Notes under the pieces: generated by a model | Told to the model about the DNA's origin: nothing | The model's input: the letters and a program-made list of their open reading frames with translations, nothing else | Database searches by the model: none | Shown here: piece after piece, positions 1-5,670 of the stretch | How the letters are laid out: each line of letters begins with the position of its first letter | Numbering within the stretch: position 1 is the stretch's first letter | Position numbers and translations under genes: made by a program | Assembly (NCBI GenBank): GCA_955652855.1 | Contig: CATPCN010000629.1 | Span: forward strand, 1-6,084 | Origin: an uncultured Chthoniobacterales bacterium | GTDB taxonomy: Bacteria; Verrucomicrobiota; Verrucomicrobiae; Chthoniobacterales; UBA10450 | Reading direction: 5' to 3' | DNA length: 6,084 bases

Positions 1-1
1 C

Positions 2-391
2 ATCGTTACCGTGCCGGTGGTCTTCGCGAAAATTTGTGTCGATCAACTCGGCTACAATCCATTCCTGGCCGCGCCGGGCGAGGTGCTCGTTTACGAATGG
101 AAAAATGACGGCTTCTCGTGGTCGTCGTTGAAGCGCGCCTTCAGTTGGAATCATTATCGCGACAAAATCGTCCCGGCATTGCTCGCGACGTGGGCGGTAT
201 GGGCGCCGCTCATGACCATTATTTATTCGCTGCCGTATCCGCTTCAATTTCCACTATTCAGTCTGGCCCTCACATTTTGGGTCTTGCTTCTGACCTACAT
301 GACCAACCGCTTCGCCGGAAAAATCGAAGCCGACGCGCCGCTGGCGCTTTCGGTTGCGGCAGAAGATCGTCCGCAGATTACGGAACCCTAA
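2..391 (+). CDS. Mpv17/PMP22-like small membrane protein, C-terminal part (5' end outside window)
   Basis: The reading frame is open to the window edge, so this is the tail of a longer gene; a GTG at base 11 exists but is probably internal. Counting from that GTG, the protein has a 'KxxxDQ-GY-P' stretch at residues 7-20 and a hydrophobic block at 53-97 (WAVWAP at 61-66, a proline at 75, LQF at 78-80, W90). The order resembles the eukaryotic Mpv17/PMP22 family, where a 'DQ.GF.P' segment is followed by W-x2-WP, a VP-LQ turn and a final tryptophan. Those proteins are small multi-span proteins of peroxisomal and mitochondrial inner membranes, thought to form channels. At least two membrane spans are predicted here, with a short polar C-terminal tail. 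The match is by motif spacing only; the WP pair is WAP here. It could instead be an unrelated small membrane protein. It converges on the HAD gene. Confidence 0.5.
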   Translation: MVTVPVVFAKICVDQLGYNPFLAAPGEVLVYEWKNDGFSWSSLKRAFSWNHYRDKIVPALLATWAVWAPLMTIIYSLPYPLQFPLFSLALTFWVLLLTYMTNRFAGKIEADAPLALSVAAEDRPQITEP

Positions 392-451
392 TTCCCTCGC
401 AGATTTTAAGGTTCTTCGCTGAAAATCTGCGTAAATCTGCGAAATCTGCGG
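371..451. repeat. 'aaatctgcg' repeat cluster with inverted copies between convergent genes
   Basis: Three direct copies of aaatctgcg lie at 423-431, 433-441 and 442-450. An inverted copy, cgcagatttt at 398-407, pairs perfectly over 10 bp with aaaatctgcg at 422-431, leaving a 14-base loop. A further inverted copy, ccgcagatt at 371-379, pairs with aatctgcgg at 443-451, so the two stems can nest. The outer left arm lies in the last codons of the upstream gene. The hairpin could stop transcription from both sides, but neither strand shows a T-run after the stem, so a classical intrinsic terminator is not supported. Similar 'cgcagatt' strings are, from memory, scattered between genes in many environmental genomes. 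Confidence 0.6.
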
Positions 452-456
452 ATGAT

Positions 457-1230
457 TTAAGCTTTGGGGAAATGTAACAGCGCTTCGCGAACGCCGGCAC
501 CGTGTTCGCACGTTGCGACATAACCGCCGGCGTTCCGCACCGCCTCTTTCACTTCGTCAATGGCGTTTGCCGGGCAAGCGGGAAACTGAGCATAACGTCC
601 GTCCAACATCGAGATGTCGTTGTGATGATCGCCGGCGGCAAAAATGTTTTCGCGCGGAATGTCGATCAAACGGGAGAGCTCAGCGAGCGCGGCACCTTTG
701 TGATAATCCGCGTGACAAAAGCGCAAGTAAACGGTGTTGCGCTGATAATTAAATTTCGGCTGCCTGGTTCGCGCTTCATCGATGAACTGCGTGACGCGCT
801 CCATTTCTTCTTCGCTCGCCGCGATCAATCCGGCTGGACCTTCCGGTTCGTAAATAACGCGCGCTTTCGTTTTTTGATTCACGAAATCGATTACTTCAGC
901 CAAGACGGATTGCGACGCAGAGAAAAGCTCGCGATGATCGCGCGCGCACCGGTCATTCCAATCACCGTAAGCTTCCCACGCGCCACCGTTTTCACCCGGA
1001 CGAAAAATGTCGCGCTCACTCGTGAGAATGAAGTCGGGCCGCATCGGAAATTCGAAATCGGTGAGACCAGATTCCAAAAGATCGACCGAACGGCCGGTGT
1101 TAATGGCCCAGATCGCGCCCGCATTTTGCAATTCGCGGATCAGCTCCATGCATTGTCGATCTAACGCGGGCTCGCTCACGCGTGAGACAATCGTGCCGTC
1201 GAAGTCGGTGCTGAGCAGTCGAATGTCCAT
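457..1230 (-). CDS. HAD-superfamily hydrolase, Cof/HAD-IIB type phosphatase
   Basis: This is a 257-residue cytoplasmic phosphatase of the haloacid dehalogenase superfamily. Motif I is DFDGT at residues 9-13, where D9 is the expected nucleophile and D11 the acid/base. Motif II is T45 in INTGRS, motif III is K178 in YHKGAAL, and motif IV is GDHHNDISML at 200-209, with D201 and D205 as magnesium ligands. The roughly 85-185 segment between motifs II and III fits a C2 cap, which sets the IIB (Cof-like) subclass. Members dephosphorylate sugar phosphates, phosphorylated cofactors or similar small molecules; the substrate cannot be read from the sequence. The length is normal for the family and all catalytic residues are present. 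The ATG at 1230 sits eight residues before motif I, as usual. No clear Shine-Dalgarno is visible; a GATCGACA word lies directly in front of the start. The gene diverges from the coiled-coil/serpin unit. Confidence 0.93.
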   Translation of the reverse strand: MDIRLLSTDFDGTIVSRVSEPALDRQCMELIRELQNAGAIWAINTGRSVDLLESGLTDFEFPMRPDFILTSERDIFRPGENGGAWEAYGDWNDRCARDHRELFSASQSVLAEVIDFVNQKTKARVIYEPEGPAGLIAASEEEMERVTQFIDEARTRQPKFNYQRNTVYLRFCHADYHKGAALAELSRLIDIPRENIFAAGDHHNDISMLDGRYAQFPACPANAIDEVKEAVRNAGGYVATCEHGAGVREALLHFPKA

Positions 1231-1282
1231 GTCGATCTTACGATTGATTCGATTACGAGCAGGAGCAAGAGTAAGAGACCAA
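1231..1282. promoter_or_regulatory. Divergent intergenic region between HAD gene and coiled-coil gene
   Basis: These 52 bases must hold the start signals of the HAD gene (leftward) and the coiled-coil/serpin unit (rightward), unless promoters lie inside the genes. I see no convincing -35/-10 pair. A purine-rich run from about 1259 to 1280, including AGGAG at 1261-1265, precedes the rightward ATG at 1283, but the AGGAG is about 17 bases away, further than usual. The left edge (1230-1243) is tgtcgatcttacga, which recurs exactly at 2851-2864. Confidence 0.3.
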
Positions 1283-1564
1283 ATGAAATCGGCCTACGAA
1301 CTGGCGATGGAACGGCTCGAGAAATCTGCGCCGAGCGTCACGCTAACCGATACGCAGAAGAAACAAATCGCAGAAATCGATTCAAGTTTTCGCGCAAAGA
1401 TCGCAGAGAAGGAACTTTTTTTGAAGGACGAGATCCGCAAGGCGATGATCGGCAATCTTGAGGGGGCGGAATCTCTTGAGAAGCAACTCTCGACCGAGAT
1501 TCGCCGCTTGCAGGAAGATTGCGAAGCGAAGAAGGAAAAACTGCGTGCGACTTTTTCGAAATAG
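1283..1564 (+). CDS. Small charged coiled-coil protein of unknown function
   Basis: This encodes 93 residues starting MKSAYELAMERLEK. The protein is very rich in Lys and Glu, lacks a signal peptide or membrane span, and is almost wholly predicted helix. Leu, Ile and Ala recur at heptad-like spacing through residues 22-90, which suggests a coiled coil or helical hairpin. One cysteine is present, at C80. I recall similar short proteins of this type from Verrucomicrobia and Planctomycetes, but no function is known to me. The frame stays open far upstream (to about 1007), but that part is antisense to the HAD gene; the ATG at 1283 is the first start lying clear of it. The gene overlaps the serpin start by 20 bases, so the two are probably co-transcribed and perhaps translationally coupled. 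Confidence 0.75.
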   Translation: MKSAYELAMERLEKSAPSVTLTDTQKKQIAEIDSSFRAKIAEKELFLKDEIRKAMIGNLEGAESLEKQLSTEIRRLQEDCEAKKEKLRATFSK

Positions 1565-2834
1565 AAGTGCGGCGCGAATCAGCGCGCTTTGTTTGATCGC
1601 GTTATTGTCGATCCTAAGTCGCGCAAACGCAGTCGCGACTTTCGATTCCGCAGCCAAGGCGACGAACGAGCTCGGGCTCGATCTTTATCGCAAAGTTTCC
1701 GCGGGCGAGGGGAACCTTTGTCTTTCGCCCTACTCGATCGAGTGCGCATTAGCGATGACGTACGGCGGCGCCGATGGCGAAACGCGCACGGAGATGGCGC
1801 GCATTCTTCATTTTCCAAAAGACGACGACACGATTCACGCTTCGTTTGCGGCGCTCGATAAATCGCTGGAAGAAATGGCCGCAAAGACTGAGGGGACAGT
1901 GCAACAATCAAAGAAATTCGGCGGATCGAGCGAACCGATTACTTTGGCGATCGCCGATCGTCTCTTCGCGCAGAAGGATTATCAATTTCGCGCGGCTTTT
2001 CTCGCGCTTGTGCAAGAAAAGTATCGCGCGCCGCTAGAGCAAGTTGATTTCGTTCGGCACGCGGATGTCGCGACGCGCCGAATCAACGATTGGGTGGCGG
2101 AGCAAACTCACCAACGAATTCGCGATCTAATTCCGCAAGGAGCTCTCGATGCATCGATTCGCCTCGTGCTTGCAAACGCGATCTATTTGAAAGCGCCATG
2201 GGCAAAAGAATTTTCCGAGCACGCAACGGAGTCGAAGCCATTTCACGTTCGCGGAGCTGCGCCTTTAACGGTGCCGATGATGAACGGTGTGCAAGAATTC
2301 GGTTATGCGAAGCGCGACGGCTTTGTTGCGGTCGCGATTCCGTACATCGGCGAGGAACTGCAATTTCTAGTCTTGTTGCCGGACAAGATCGACGGTCTGC
2401 GCAATCTGGAATCGAAGTTGAGCGCAGAGACATTGGCCGGGTGCGCGAAGCTTCCGGCGACTGATGTCGATCTTCATTTGCCGAAGTTCAAATTGGAGCC
2501 GCCAACGGTGAAGTTATCGCAACAACTCCAGGATCTCGGAATGAAAACCGCGTTCAACATTCCTCGCGGGAGCGCAAATTTCGATCGGATGGCGCCGCGC
2601 AAACCGGATGATTATCTCGCGATCTCAGAAGTTTTTCACAAGACTTTCATCGCCGTGGATGAAAAAGGAACCGAAGCCGCAGCGGCAACGGCCGTTGCCA
2701 TGGCGGCCGCTACCGCAATGCGCCAAAAACCGCAGCCGATCGAAGTGAATGTCGATCGTCCGTTTATTTATGCGATCCAACATGTGCCGAGCGGCGCATG
2801 TTTATTCATCGGCCGCGTGACTGATCCGCGTTAG
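1545..2834 (+). CDS. Secreted serpin (serine protease inhibitor family)
   Basis: From GTG 1545 this is a 429-residue serpin (about 400 including signal is typical). The GTG is chosen because a purine-rich AGAAGGA lies about 9 bases upstream and it yields a clean signal peptide: basic RLFRNRSAAR, a hydrophobic core from about residue 11 to 24, then SRANA with an AxA-type cleavage site near residue 29. Family landmarks follow in order: LSPYSIECAL, NAIYLKAPWAKEF, PMMNG, LPKFKLE, FHKTFIAVDEKGTEAAAATA, and the C-terminal RPFIYAI and GACLFIGRVTDP. The hinge GTEAAAAT (G375 as P15, T376 as P14, then four alanines) is the small-residue hinge of inhibitory serpins, so it should trap proteases by loop insertion. 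Standard counting puts Ala389 at P1, suggesting an elastase-like or broad target, but the loop runs about six residues longer than in alpha-1-antitrypsin, so P1 is uncertain (Arg lies a few residues on). It probably protects the cell envelope from proteases. Confidence 0.93.
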   Translation: MRLFRNRSAARISALCLIALLSILSRANAVATFDSAAKATNELGLDLYRKVSAGEGNLCLSPYSIECALAMTYGGADGETRTEMARILHFPKDDDTIHASFAALDKSLEEMAAKTEGTVQQSKKFGGSSEPITLAIADRLFAQKDYQFRAAFLALVQEKYRAPLEQVDFVRHADVATRRINDWVAEQTHQRIRDLIPQGALDASIRLVLANAIYLKAPWAKEFSEHATESKPFHVRGAAPLTVPMMNGVQEFGYAKRDGFVAVAIPYIGEELQFLVLLPDKIDGLRNLESKLSAETLAGCAKLPATDVDLHLPKFKLEPPTVKLSQQLQDLGMKTAFNIPRGSANFDRMAPRKPDDYLAISEVFHKTFIAVDEKGTEAAAATAVAMAAATAMRQKPQPIEVNVDRPFIYAIQHVPSGACLFIGRVTDPR

Positions 2835-2863
2835 ATCGACAATTTTTTATTGTCGATCTTACG
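2829..2863. terminator. Hairpin between convergent stop codons, likely bidirectional terminator built from two inverted TGTCGATC words
   Basis: Bases 2833-2843 (agatcgacaat) and 2849-2859 (attgtcgatct) are perfect inverted repeats of 11 bp around a loop of five T. Beyond one T-T mismatch, three more pairs form (2829-2831 with 2861-2863), giving a 15-bp stem with one mismatch. The left arm shares two bases with the serpin stop TAG (2832-2834), and the right arm shares one with the desaturase stop (complement of 2859-2861). The structure therefore fills the whole gap between two convergent genes. There is no T-tract after the stem on either strand, so terminator activity is inferred from position and symmetry only. 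Confidence 0.6.
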
Positions 2864-3797
2864 AAACGGCTTCGGTCGTTTCGCCGACTGGTTTGCCGCC
2901 GCGCGGCGGCAAATTCGGATCGAGAAAGCCGAGCATGTGCGCGTGATTGATGACACGCACTCCTTCTGCTTTTTGCACGTCGGCGATCTGCTGATGGAAC
3001 GTTTCCATTTTCGTCCAGTGCACTTTCGGACGGAAATGATGTTCGGCGTGATAGCCGTTGTAGAAGAAAAGCCAGTTGTAGATTTTGCCGTAGCTGCTCA
3101 CGCCCCAGGCGATCGGTTTGTCGGGATTTCCGCCATAATGCCGGAAGTAGCCGTTGAGGTAGCTGAAGCAGTGGCCGAGATAGAAGAACGGCAGGAAGTA
3201 AAAGATGATGTAGCGCCAGTAAAAGAGAAACATCACGAAGAGCACGGTCGCGAACGCCGCCAGCTCGATGTTTCCACACATGACCTCGCGGCCGCCGCGC
3301 TTGCGCAGTTCTTTCCGAATCGCCGCGGGATTATCGCGAAAGAAACTCAGGAACACATAGCCCCAGGGATTTTCCGCTTCGCCATCATGACCGTGTTTGT
3401 AAATCGAAATCCAGTCGATCGTCTCGCCCATCTCATCAGGCCGATCGGCATTCCCCTTGTGATGCTGCATGTGCACGACGTCGTAGTAAGTCTGCGAAAA
3501 ACAGCAGGCGACTGACTCGACGATTCCAAAAATGCGATTGAGAAGTTCGGAGCGAAAGAAAGGGTTGTGAATGAAGTTGTGCGAAACGCCGTTGATGTTC
3601 GCGTTAACCATCAGCGCGTAAACGAATCCGAGGATCAGCATGATCCAGAGCGGCGTGTGCGGATAGAGAAAAAAGAGTCCCACGAAGTAGGTGAGATGGA
3701 ACAAACCGGCCAGCGTCGGGACAGTGTCCCAGCGCGTGTGCGCGAACAATTTTGAATTGGTCGTTGGGCGTTCGATGCGAATGGCTTCGTCGTTCAT
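2859..3797 (-). CDS. Membrane fatty acid desaturase (three-histidine-box family)
   Basis: The 312-residue integral membrane protein carries the three histidine clusters of the di-iron desaturase/hydroxylase superfamily: HNFIH at residues 73-77 (HxxxH), HMQHH at 109-113 (HxxHH) and HAEHH at 250-254 (HxxHH). An extra H209 lies in the second membrane region. These residues should hold two irons that activate oxygen to put a double bond into an acyl chain, with electrons from a ferredoxin- or cytochrome-type partner not encoded nearby. Hydrophobic segments lie at about 26-45, 49-68 and 177-211, the last long enough for two passes. The sequence around the third box (NGYHAEHHFRP then VHW) favours a fatty acid desaturase over a carotenoid ketolase, but acyl position and substrate cannot be told. 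The frame is open 203 codons further upstream, but that part lies antisense to prs, so the ATG at 3797 is preferred. No clear ribosome binding site precedes it. Confidence 0.88.
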   Translation of the reverse strand: MNDEAIRIERPTTNSKLFAHTRWDTVPTLAGLFHLTYFVGLFFLYPHTPLWIMLILGFVYALMVNANINGVSHNFIHNPFFRSELLNRIFGIVESVACCFSQTYYDVVHMQHHKGNADRPDEMGETIDWISIYKHGHDGEAENPWGYVFLSFFRDNPAAIRKELRKRGGREVMCGNIELAAFATVLFVMFLFYWRYIIFYFLPFFYLGHCFSYLNGYFRHYGGNPDKPIAWGVSSYGKIYNWLFFYNGYHAEHHFRPKVHWTKMETFHQQIADVQKAEGVRVINHAHMLGFLDPNLPPRGGKPVGETTEAVS

Positions 3798-3911
3798 GGA
3801 GCAGAAAGGGTTCGGGGGAGAAAAGTATTCGCGCAAGAAGCGCCTTTTGGCAAGTTTAGAGCGAATCTGCCATTGCCAATGACGCTCACGCGCATCTAAG
3901 TTAACCGCCCG
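3798..3911. promoter_or_regulatory. Divergent promoter region of desaturase and prs operon, with a short inverted repeat
   Basis: The 114 bases between two divergent starts must hold promoters for both. A weak sigma70-like pair faces prs: TTGCCA at 3873-3878 and TCTAAG at 3895-3900 with a 16-base spacer (5/6 and 4/6 matches to consensus). If real, transcription would begin only a few bases before the ATG at 3912, which would favour the second in-frame ATG (3933) as the start of Prs. An inverted repeat, ttggcaa (3847-3853) and ttgccaa (3873-3879), has centres 26 bp apart and overlaps the proposed -35 box, so it could be an operator. All of this is weak. Confidence 0.3.
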
Positions 3912-4877
3912 ATGTTCGCGCTTCAACCCGAGATGAAGATCTTCAGCGGCTCCGCTAACCGCGAGCTCGCTCAACGCATCTGCGATTACCTCAAGGTTCC
4001 GCTCGGCCAGGCGACGATCAGTTCGTTTCCCGACAGCGAGACCTATGTACGGATCGAGGAAAACATTCGCGGCCGCGATGTCTTCATCATTCAACCGACT
4101 TGTCCGCCGACCAATCAGCATCTCATGGAGCTGCTCATCATGGTGGACGCGGCGCGGCGCGCGAGCGCCGATCGCATCACGGCGGTCATTCCATTTTTTG
4201 GGTATGCGCGTCAGGATCGAAAAGATCAGCCGCGTGTTCCGATCACGGCAAAATTGGTGGCAAACCTCCTGCACGCCGCCGGGGTGAGCCGCGTTCTGAC
4301 TATGGATCTGCACGCGCAGCAAGTGCAGGGCTTTTTCGATATCCCAGTGGACCATCTTTATTCCATGCCGGTATTGATAAAATATCTCCGGCCCAAACTG
4401 ACGCAAAAAACGGCCGTGGTTTCGCCTGATGTCGGCGGATTAAAAATGGCGTCGGCTTACGCGCAGGCGCTCGGCGCAAGTCTCGCTATCGTGGCAAAGC
4501 AACGCAAAAGCGCCACCGACACGGAAGCGCTTTACGTGATCGGCGACGTTGATGACTGCGATGTGCTCCTGGTCGACGATCTGACCGAGACGGCCGGTAC
4601 GCTTACCTCGGCGGCTTCGGTTCTCAAAAAGAAGGGCGCGCGAAAAATTTACGCCGGCGTGTCGCACGCGGTCCTGGTCGATATCGCCATTCCGCGGTTG
4701 CAAAAATCTGAGATCGAGGAATTAGTAACGACGAACAGCACGCCCGTGCGCACGGTGGATGGATTTAAGACCACGGTGCTTTGCGTCTCCGAGCTTCTCG
4801 GCGAAGGCATGAAACGGATTCATAACGACGAATCGGTTTCGTCGCTGTTCAAGATCGACAACGGAAAAAATGGCTAA
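3912..4877 (+). CDS. prs: Ribose-phosphate pyrophosphokinase (PRPP synthase)
   Basis: It makes 5-phosphoribosyl 1-diphosphate from ribose 5-phosphate and ATP, the precursor for purines, pyrimidines, NAD, histidine and tryptophan. The 321-residue length is normal for the class I bacterial enzyme. Landmarks in order: KIFSGSANRELA near the N-terminus, SFPDSETYVRIEENIRG at about 38-54, the ATP-site FFGYARQDRK at 95-104, DLHAQQVQGFFD at 132-143 with catalytic-region His134, SPDVGGLKMA at 171-180, the KQRK loop at 196-199, and the PRPP/ribose-phosphate loop VDDLTETAGT at 221-230 (usually VDDmidTAGT). Translation may start at ATG 3912 or at ATG 3933, seven codons later; homologues typically begin four to six residues before the K(L/I)F motif, and neither start has a good Shine-Dalgarno. 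The gene heads a prs-rplY-pth unit and its stop overlaps the rplY start. Confidence 0.97.
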   Translation: MFALQPEMKIFSGSANRELAQRICDYLKVPLGQATISSFPDSETYVRIEENIRGRDVFIIQPTCPPTNQHLMELLIMVDAARRASADRITAVIPFFGYARQDRKDQPRVPITAKLVANLLHAAGVSRVLTMDLHAQQVQGFFDIPVDHLYSMPVLIKYLRPKLTQKTAVVSPDVGGLKMASAYAQALGASLAIVAKQRKSATDTEALYVIGDVDDCDVLLVDDLTETAGTLTSAASVLKKKGARKIYAGVSHAVLVDIAIPRLQKSEIEELVTTNSTPVRTVDGFKTTVLCVSELLGEGMKRIHNDESVSSLFKIDNGKNG

Positions 4878-5634
4878 GCAAGTAAAACTCACAGTGGAAC
4901 GGCGAACCGAAACCGGTCGCGCGGCCGTGCGAAAATTAAAAGCGCGCGGCGTCGTGCCGGCGATCATTTACGGGGCAAAGGACAAACCGGAACCGCTGCA
5001 GGTTTCGCGGCGCGATATCAACGCCATGCTCAGTCATGCTTCCGGCGAAAACATTCTCGTCGAACTGGAAATCGCTGGAGAAAAGAAAAACCGGCTCGCG
5101 CTCGTGCAAGAGGTGCAGCATTCGCCCGTGGCCGGTGACGTTCTCCATGTCGATTTTCATATCGTGTCGATGGACGAAAAAATTCAGGCGGATGTGCCGA
5201 TCGAGTCGACCGGCATGGCCAATGGTGTGAAAAACTTCGGCGGATTGCTCGAGCAAAACTTGCGTTCGCTCGCGATCGAATGTCTCCCGCGCGACTTGCC
5301 CGATCGCATCACGGTGGATGTTTCCGAGCTCAATATTGGCGACTCCATTCACGTGCGTCAGCTTCAATTGCCGTCCGGCGTTACGACAAGAATTTCTCCA
5401 GATCTGACCGCATTTTCGGTTCTCGCTCCGACAGTGGAAGAAGAACCGGTGGCCGAAGTTACGGCGGAAGGCGCGGCGGCTGGCCCAGAAGTCATCCGCG
5501 AGAAGAAGGAAGAACCTGAAGGCGCAACTCCCGCTGCGGGAGGAAAAGGCACACAAGCGGCCGGCGGAAAAGGCGTTTCCGCTGCCGGCGCGAAAGGCGC
5601 TCCTGCGCCCAAGGAAAAAGAAGGAAAGAAGTAA
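4870..5634 (+). CDS. rplY: 50S ribosomal protein bL25, long (TL5/CTC) form with low-complexity tail
   Basis: bL25 binds 5S rRNA in the central protuberance of the large subunit. Residues 1-94 are the 5S-binding L25 domain (ERRTETGRAAVRKLKARG, VPAIIYG, then VQHSPVAGDVLHVDFHIV), and about 95-187 form the C-terminal beta domain of the CTC/TL5 type (DVPIESTGMANGV, GGLLEQNLRSLAIECLP, LPDRITVDVSELNIGDSI). The total of 254 residues exceeds the usual 185-220 because of a tail (about 188-254) rich in Glu, Ala, Gly and Lys, ending in three near-repeats and a lysine-rich end. Homologues often carry variable acidic/basic tails, probably disordered. The ATG overlaps the prs stop by 8 bases (ATGGCTAA), with GGA close upstream, so translation is probably coupled to prs. 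The alternative name is ctc. The prs-ctc-pth order is also known from Bacillus. Confidence 0.95.
   Translation: MAKQVKLTVERRTETGRAAVRKLKARGVVPAIIYGAKDKPEPLQVSRRDINAMLSHASGENILVELEIAGEKKNRLALVQEVQHSPVAGDVLHVDFHIVSMDEKIQADVPIESTGMANGVKNFGGLLEQNLRSLAIECLPRDLPDRITVDVSELNIGDSIHVRQLQLPSGVTTRISPDLTAFSVLAPTVEEEPVAEVTAEGAAAGPEVIREKKEEPEGATPAAGGKGTQAAGGKGVSAAGAKGAPAPKEKEGKK
5533..5598 (+). repeat. In-frame 24-base tandem repeat in the bL25 tail
   Basis: The codons for AAGGKG, AAGGKG and AAGAKG (residues 222-227, 230-235 and 238-243) recur every 24 bases, each unit separated by two variable residues. Codon choice differs between units (for example the alanine codons), so this is an old or diverging repeat rather than a fresh duplication. 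Such repeats can change copy number by slippage and would then alter only the disordered tail. Confidence 0.7.
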
Positions 5635-5664
5635 ATCCATTTTGGATTTTAGATTTTGGATTTA
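5633..5664. repeat. AT-rich direct and inverted repeat in the rplY-pth gap
   Basis: ttttggattt occurs at 5640-5649 and again at 5654-5663, a 14-base period with 'tagat' linking the copies. In addition aaatcca (5633-5639) pairs with tggattt (5643-5649) across a three-base loop, giving a weak AT-rich 7-bp hairpin that starts inside the rplY stop codon. The 36-base gap contrasts in composition with the GC-richer genes on each side. It resembles 'ggattttagattttgga' strings I recall between genes of many environmental genomes. No GC-rich terminator is seen, so readthrough into pth is likely. Confidence 0.5.
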
Positions 5665-5670
5665 GCGGAT

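Noticed and set aside
502..1164. 220-codon open frame on the + strand
   Set aside because: It is fully antisense to the HAD gene, which has all four catalytic motifs; the + frame product has no recognisable domain.
1007..1282. Longer N-terminus for the coiled-coil gene
   Set aside because: The added codons are antisense to the HAD gene and the divergent gap, and are unlike the Lys/Glu-rich remainder.
1458..1544. Earlier start for the serpin, giving 458 residues
   Set aside because: It would put about 29 arginine-rich residues before a good signal peptide; GTG 1545 has a purine-rich ribosome binding site at a proper distance.
2701..2720. Adjacent NcoI and NotI recognition sites in the serpin loop, suggesting a cloning scar
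   Set aside because: They arise from alanine and methionine codons in frame with the reactive loop, and other NotI sites occur naturally in the desaturase and prs genes.
2850..3515. 221-codon open frame on the + strand
   Set aside because: Antisense to the desaturase across its histidine boxes; no independent start signal or domain.
3798..4406. 203-codon N-terminal extension of the desaturase frame
   Set aside because: The extension runs antisense through prs and its product shows no desaturase character; the protein begins naturally at the ATG at 3797.
4936..5640. 234-codon open frame on the - strand
   Set aside because: Antisense shadow of rplY; composition (many Phe, Arg and Ser) is what the complement of a Lys/Glu/Ala-rich gene gives.
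5656..5670. TTG start for pth
   Set aside because: Possible, but it would start inside the AT-rich repeat and adds residues that Pth proteins normally lack; GTG 5671 is closer to the usual start.
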